The position numbers were made by a program, and so were the translations under genes. 64,000 nucleotides of DNA. Origin: Sungkyunkwania multivorans. Its GTDB lineage: Bacteria > Bacteroidota > Bacteroidia > Flavobacteriales > Flavobacteriaceae. This document shows positions 60,701-64,000 of this stretch, one piece after another (the first letter of the stretch is position 1; each line of letters begins with the position of its first letter). The stretch covers positions 184,483 through 248,482 of the forward strand of contig NZ_JBHTJH010000003.1 of NCBI RefSeq assembly GCF_042675645.1, in the 5' to 3' direction. The notes below the pieces were generated by a model, which saw only the letters and a program-made list of their open reading frames with translations, was not told where the DNA came from and searched no databases.

Positions 60701-62044
60701 GCCTGTTTCTTTACCATCGTATTCCCAATAAAACGCTTGGCCGTTTCTATCGGTCTTCTTCACCATTAAGTGATTCTGGTACTCCATGATCGTCGCTTGA
60801 TCCAAGGCATCGACAATATGAGTCATATCGCCGTCACTGTTATAGCGGTAGCTGACCAAAATTCTGGATGCTCCCTTGTGATGGGCCAACACCTGAGTTA
60901 CCCTAGATTCTTCATCTAGCTCGAGGGTAATATTTCTACCAACACTATCTATGATTGTCTCTAGCTGATAGAGGGCATTATATTCGAACTGAATTGAAAA
61001 ACCTTCGGGATTGCTAAGTTTTGTTGGTTTGTATAGCTGTTCGGTAAATCTCTTAAAGGTATAGACCATCTGGGATTCGTGGTCCTTCACTTTATAGGTG
61101 TTTCCATCGACACAGGTCAATGTCAGTTTTTCTGAACGATCGTACTCGCTTTCCCCTTCAGCAACTAGCCATGAGAAGGCGGTTATTCTACCATCTGGCA
61201 AACGCATGACCACGCTATCCTCTTCAGCGACGACGTGCAATGAGAGATCATAGTTGCAATGCATCCCATGTCCTAACATTCCCTCGTAGGCGGAATCTGA
61301 ATACCAATTGCGCTCCCAACTTATTGGAATGGGCCCTGGAAGTGTAAAATCAACGCCTTCATAAACCATTCGGCCCGTTACCAGATCCACTGGCTCAAAG
61401 CCCATTTTACAAAGTTTCTTGCTGAGACCTTTGGTTGCTTTGAATTTCTTAAAGACGCTTGTATTCATTTTTTTGAGACCTTTGCCCAGTGCTTTTCCAG
61501 CACCTTTCATCAGCGCTCCAAAGCCGTAACTCATGGCCAGACCCATTAACATTCCCATTAGATCAGGAGCGTAAGGCCCTCCAACCATCACTGGTTTTCC
61601 CATTGGTAAGGGTATGCTCATGGAAGACGGGAGATAAAGACTGGGAATCGGTTTCATTTTCTTTCCCGGGGAAAGTGTCAAAGGCATTCCAATATCGTTA
61701 CAGGTCATCATCATATAGCCTGCTGGCGTAAAATAACTGTCATTGGCACTCACGGTAGTACTTCCAAAGAAATTCATCGAATCATGGCCGATCATAGGTG
61801 ACATTAAAAATGGGCCACCCATCGGAATATGAATGAACGTCCCTATTCTTCCACCTGTGGTGGCGTTTCCGCGTGGAACGTTGTTTACGTTGATGGTAGA
61901 ACCAATGATAGGAATATAATCCATAGGATCTATGACCATGCCGATATACGGATGTGGAATGGGCACCGGTATCCCTGGCGGAATTATCACAATGTGAATA
62001 TCTATTCCTAAGACTGGGGTGAAGTGTTTATTTGCCAACAACAT
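57740..62044 (-). CDS. T6SS PAAR-like/Rhs polymorphic toxin
   Basis: This 1434-residue protein has an N-terminal PAAR-like domain (about 11-160, glycine/proline rich with HPYIGMVIDP and GGRIGTFIHIPMGG) and a hydrophobic segment (about 161-185). A DUF6531-type entry follows (VDLVTGRMVYEGVDF), then a long run of YD/Rhs repeats, for example YDEEDRLVLTKYPGG. The Rhs-core end motifs DPIGL (1260-1264) and DPFGL (1283-1287) mark the junction with a variable C-terminal toxin domain (about 1288-1434) that I cannot name. Three linkers are encoded by palindromic inserts (58563-58624, 58762-58796, 59352-59398). It follows the 453-residue gene by 3 bases. Confidence 0.92.
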   Translation of the reverse strand: MLLANKHFTPVLGIDIHIVIIPPGIPVPIPHPYIGMVIDPMDYIPIIGSTINVNNVPRGNATTGGRIGTFIHIPMGGPFLMSPMIGHDSMNFFGSTTVSANDSYFTPAGYMMMTCNDIGMPLTLSPGKKMKPIPSLYLPSSMSIPLPMGKPVMVGGPYAPDLMGMLMGLAMSYGFGALMKGAGKALGKGLKKMNTSVFKKFKATKGLSKKLCKMGFEPVDLVTGRMVYEGVDFTLPGPIPISWERNWYSDSAYEGMLGHGMHCNYDLSLHVVAEEDSVVMRLPDGRITAFSWLVAEGESEYDRSEKLTLTCVDGNTYKVKDHESQMVYTFKRFTEQLYKPTKLSNPEGFSIQFEYNALYQLETIIDSVGRNITLELDEESRVTQVLAHHKGASRILVSYRYNSDGDMTHIVDALDQATIMEYQNHLMVKKTDRNGQAFYWEYDGKETGAKCIKTWGDKGILSGTLEYYKGYNVITNSLGQESVYYFNSDNLCTQVTDPMGANIFHEYTPFMEPYRDIDEEGNITGYSYDERGNLTGLHQPDGAVISFVYDEEDRLVLTKYPGGGSVVRTFKEDRLHAVIGLDGGVTNFTYNDQNLIGEVRDNAGNRTFLKYDEDFNLNSMSLPNGSESTWLYDAWGRCQYTKNAEDHQQQFFYDELDRLYQIRQADNNLVKIKYNAYDEVIQAKDQKRREVNYEYTPLGSLKMREERGRRIHFKYDTEEQLLSITNEQNEYYRFSRNDKGEITREIGFDGLVRGYDRDRAGKILKVNRPGNKFTEYEYDLNGRITRAEHSDGSWEIYSYDRDGNLIEARNENSVVQLIRDEAGRVIAEKQDGHLVESTFDKLGDRIQITSSLGANIKLLRNRMGLIEEMTAQVHKLDESSDNAPLLGELSADGELRGPQGAWQAQFTYNSLGMELDRVLPGGIMNRMRYDAAGRPIKHLVTAGNRELRHRNYSWNVNDRLTKMVNELTMGVVSYSYDDFNNLAGAKYENKQFDYKLPDEVGNLYRTEGKIDRKYGVGGQLLEADGDRFKYDDEGNLIKKITEKGTWTYKWYGNGMLKSVDRPDGKNVEFEYDALGRRTAKIIKAFSLGGSLEGAETITRFIWNGNVPLHEWSYDLSERPKLIADEWGILKKDKPEPIGDNSPPSGDLPPGKAGMSEGQRGLITWVFDEGTFKPAAKIVDGEHYSIITDYLGTPVEMYDSQGNQTWAVEYDIYGKIRKQIKGKPHDCPFRYQGQYEDEETGLYYNRFRYYSAEEGIYLSQDPIGLSGGMPNAYSYVPNSNYEVDPFGLSFGSWNEFQKGMQGTFNNANQMPWNKPPSNAMDAGEGWKWYQNMKNTTDTPVLGNLEDHTSKYIGKKGYHVLNSNRWSPGVNKAWIQAGIDKGASFQLVSPQIEKYLVVQKGARKGMPTVFADELAQLKKAGYVQKGNFMVPGKGCK
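58563..58624. repeat. Palindromic insert 1 in the Rhs gene
   Basis: This GC-rich segment contains three nested dyads (TGTCC-TTC-GGACA, TTGCC-GGGA-GGCAA, CCCCC-GA-GGGGG) and is translated in frame as a proline/glycine-rich linker (SPPSGDLPPGKAGMSEG). It breaks the otherwise regular Rhs pattern. Its form, a CCCCCT...GGACAT...CCCCC..GGGGG block, resembles dispersed elements I know from flavobacterial genomes. Confidence 0.55.
58762..58796. repeat. Palindromic insert 2 in the Rhs gene
   Basis: The segment AGCCCCCTCCAAACTTCCCC...GGG..AGGCT is an imperfect palindrome read in frame as AFSLGGSLEGAE, and it splits a conserved YD-type repeat (KIIK...TRFIWNG). It is shorter and more decayed than insert 1. 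Confidence 0.45.
59352..59398. repeat. Palindromic insert 3 in the Rhs gene
   Basis: The CCCCT...AGGGG outer arms and GTTCGC-CGTCA-GCGGAC inner arms are read in frame as NAPLLGELSADGELRGPQG between two normal Rhs segments. The layout matches insert 1, suggesting related element families. Confidence 0.5.
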
Positions 62045-62047
62045 GAT

Positions 62048-63409
62048 TTAAAACCAATTTAAAATTGAAAGACTCTTTTTTTCCATTTCTTTACGATGTT
62101 CTTCTACTTTGGTCCGCCATTCCTCCCCATCCACATCGACCATAAAGGTGTGTATTGTATCGCATCGTTCTTTTTCTCTATCATTCTCTGAAATATTGAA
62201 ATGATCTGCTGCGATAAAAGGCATGCAGGTAGCTTTTAACATTTCAGGTGGGATCGTGACCCCGAAATTGTAAGCCGTTGCTACTATTTCTTTATACTTT
62301 TTCTTGTCTCGTTTTTTGATGACATTATATCCAAGCCACCAGGCGGTCAACGCCTGAGGACCAAATCCATACTCGATAGATATGTCTGCTTGTTTACAAA
62401 ACAAATCGGATGCTGTTTCCTTTTCCTTTTGTAACTGCTTGCAGCTCGCCATATACCCATAGGTTTGAATAATGACGGGTTTGCATGTATCATCGCCAGT
62501 CTCTAATCCCTGTCTCGCCAAGGACATTCCTCTTTGTAGTAGGGTTTCGATGGTTTTATACTCTTTAAAATTGAAAAGCATTCCCGCGTAGATCACATGG
62601 GCCGAGGCCATAGCTGATTTGCTGCCGGTCTTTTGAGTGACTGAGAGCCCTTTCTTTCCCCATTCGTGTAATCTAGATAAATTCTTTTTCGCAACGCTCT
62701 TGGACATCTCGATCATACATTGTCTGAATTGAATCTCAGGGTCGTTTGGATCACCAGATGCCGCTATTTTATTGATCGCTCCTTGAAGATCTAAAGTAAC
62801 AGAAAGTGTTTTAGCGCGGTCTTTCTGCTTATCCATCACATCATCGTAGTAACGTTCTTCGACATGATCAAAAAACATGATTCTCGCTTTTTTGGGTAAT
62901 CCCTGCTGCGTAATGGCATTTAACCAGCTATTGTATTCTTTTGGATATGCAACTGAATAGGGAAATAAGGCCAAAGTGAGGCCTTGTTGCCGATTGGGCA
63001 TTGCTTTTTGAAATGTATTAAGCATTTCTAACAAAAGCAGGTCGAAGTCGGTATCCTCCGATGTTAATTTGTTTTCATAAACATCTACATCCCAATCAAA
63101 TTTTAGAATTCTTGAATCTAGGGCTTCTTGAAGCGTTTTGTCTTCTTTAAAGTAGGTCACCCAATCTTTGATCAATGCCTTGCTGTGGGCTTCTTTGCTG
63201 TGAAACTCTGTCAATAATACAATGGTAACCTCTGGAAGACTCCCATTTGGAGTGGACTCCAATCTTAAGAACCCCTCATAGAGCCTTGCTTGATCTGGTT
63301 TTATCAACCAGCGAACAAGTTGCAGTTGTTCGTGCGGACTTACTTCATCCACCCATCTCTGCTGGATCTTAGTGACCAGTTGCGCTATGGGATTATGTTC
63401 GTTGTTCAT
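62048..63409 (-). CDS. Unrecognised 453-residue protein in the adaptor position between VgrG and Rhs
   Basis: No known family is recognised. The N-terminal half (about 1-225) is alpha/beta-like, with VTIVLLTEFHSKEAHSKALI and LTLALFPYSVAYPKE. The C-terminal half (about 225-450) is helical and TPR-like, with repeated segments such as YAGMLFNFKEYKTIETLLQRGMSLA (residues about 296-320) and AWWLGYNVIKKRDKKKYKE. There is no signal peptide or membrane segment. ATG 63409 (MNNEHNPI) lies 5 bases after the vgrG stop; the stop lies 3 bases before the Rhs start. In T6SS operons this slot is where effector-loading adaptors sit (DUF4123, DUF1795/Eag, DUF2169), none of which it resembles. Confidence 0.8.
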   Translation of the reverse strand: MNNEHNPIAQLVTKIQQRWVDEVSPHEQLQLVRWLIKPDQARLYEGFLRLESTPNGSLPEVTIVLLTEFHSKEAHSKALIKDWVTYFKEDKTLQEALDSRILKFDWDVDVYENKLTSEDTDFDLLLLEMLNTFQKAMPNRQQGLTLALFPYSVAYPKEYNSWLNAITQQGLPKKARIMFFDHVEERYYDDVMDKQKDRAKTLSVTLDLQGAINKIAASGDPNDPEIQFRQCMIEMSKSVAKKNLSRLHEWGKKGLSVTQKTGSKSAMASAHVIYAGMLFNFKEYKTIETLLQRGMSLARQGLETGDDTCKPVIIQTYGYMASCKQLQKEKETASDLFCKQADISIEYGFGPQALTAWWLGYNVIKKRDKKKYKEIVATAYNFGVTIPPEMLKATCMPFIAADHFNISENDREKERCDTIHTFMVDVDGEEWRTKVEEHRKEMEKKSLSILNWF

Positions 63410-63414
63410 TGCTA

Positions 63415-64000
63415 TCAACCACAATTAAGGTTCAATAAACCTCCTTTGACATTGGTCATAGCCGTGCCGTTGACATCTACCATGGCACCATTCATCTTCA
63501 ATTCGGCTTTCCCTTCGACCAACGTACTTGGTGCGCCAACTTCTACTTTGGCTGCACTGTTTACGATCACCTTCGCGCTACCATCATTTAGGATCTCTTG
63601 CGATTTAACATTCACGTTGTTGGTCCCTTCTATATTGATGGTCTCTGAAGCTTGAATATTTATTTCTTTGGAGGCCATGGTAATGGTCTCTGGCGCATTG
63701 ATCACAATTCCCTTTTCTGCTGTATCTAGTATAATGGTGTTTCCGTTCTTATCGGAGATGGTAATACTTTCCTTTCCATCTTCATCTGAAAATGATAGTG
63801 TGTGTCCACTGCGCGTGCGAATCGCTTTGATGTCGTTCTTCTCGGTTTTCCAACCTCCTGGGCTATTACTTCCTGTGTATAAGGCTCCCATAACAAAAGG
63901 TCGCTCTGCGTTGCCACCCTCGAAGCCCACCAGGACCTCCTCGCCCACCTCGGGGATGAAGTGGAAGCCCTTCTCGCCACCCGCATGCGGGGTCAGCACC
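63415..64000 (-). CDS. vgrG: T6SS spike protein VgrG, C-terminal part (5' end outside the window)
   Basis: The frame is open to the window end, and 195 residues are visible. They start in the gp5/OB-fold region (LTPHAGGEKGFHFIPEVGEEVLVGFEGGNAERP, positions about 1-34 of the visible part), which is diagnostic for VgrG. A beta-helix needle with repeated short strands (NIQASETINIEGTNNVNVK) follows, ending NLNCG. VgrG trimers form the puncturing tip to which PAAR and Rhs proteins attach. The stop lies 5 bases before the 453-residue gene. About 90 bases at 63911-64000 are about 68 percent G+C, far above the neighbours. Confidence 0.93.
   Translation of the reverse strand, partial: VLTPHAGGEKGFHFIPEVGEEVLVGFEGGNAERPFVMGALYTGSNSPGGWKTEKNDIKAIRTRSGHTLSFSDEDGKESITISDKNGNTIILDTAEKGIVINAPETITMASKEINIQASETINIEGTNNVNVKSQEILNDGSAKVIVNSAAKVEVGAPSTLVEGKAELKMNGAMVDVNGTAMTNVKGGLLNLNCG

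Noticed and set aside
1..64000. CRISPR arrays, rRNA operons, insertion sequences and integrases
   Set aside because: No regular direct-repeat/spacer array, no rRNA sequence and no transposase or integrase motif was found in any frame.

Overview
The window is chromosomal DNA of a marine-type member of the Bacteroidota, most likely family Flavobacteriaceae; I cannot name the genus. The evidence is a moderate G+C content, promoters with the Bacteroidota -7 box TAnnTTTG, type IX secretion (T9SS) hallmarks (a gliding-motility-type C-terminal sorting domain and a PorP/SprF protein), a Bacteroidota-style type VI secretion system (T6SS) and typical flavobacterial housekeeping genes.

Layout. 1-12.7 kb is a surface/signalling block: the 3' part of a large outer-surface protein, a TPR-CHAT membrane-anchored peptidase gene overlapping a small retropepsin-like protease gene, and two tandem paralogous reprolysin-like secreted metallopeptidases. 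12.9-18.7 kb is the complete four-gene ligase-associated DNA repair operon (exonuclease, ATP-dependent ligase, Lhr-like helicase, PdeM phosphoesterase). 18.8-22.6 kb holds a TerB-like gene and an operon of a coiled-coil protein, a longin/roadblock-like protein, a Ras-like small GTPase and a hybrid histidine kinase. 22.6-28.4 kb is metabolism and membrane lipid: fbp, a GNAT enzyme, aspartate kinase, an OlsF-like fused acyltransferase and a CarboxypepD_reg-like surface protein. 28.5-30.4 kb is an ars operon without an efflux pump. 30.4-35.4 kb holds small membrane and enzyme genes, including a membrane-anchored LuxR-type regulator. 35.5-44.0 kb is housekeeping (mgtE, rsmA, serS, ribF, a large TPR protein, an HTTM protein).

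44.1-49.2 kb carries a third, larger metallopeptidase with a type B T9SS sorting domain and its adjacent PorP/SprF partner. 49.2-51.5 kb holds pth, rplY and prs. At 51.66 kb is tRNA-Leu(CAA), followed by decayed tandem copies of its 3' end and terminator.

52.2-64.0 kb is one edge of a T6SS locus: clpV, tssB and tssC on the + strand converge on a - strand operon of vgrG (cut by the window end), an unrecognised 453-residue protein in the adaptor position, a PAAR-like/Rhs effector and a probable immunity gene. The Rhs gene contains three in-frame palindromic inserts, and the vgrG fragment has an abrupt GC-rich patch.

The best candidates for undescribed biology are the VgrG-associated 453-residue protein, the Rhs C-terminal toxin with its neighbour, the longin/GTPase/kinase operon, and the CHAT-retropepsin gene pair.
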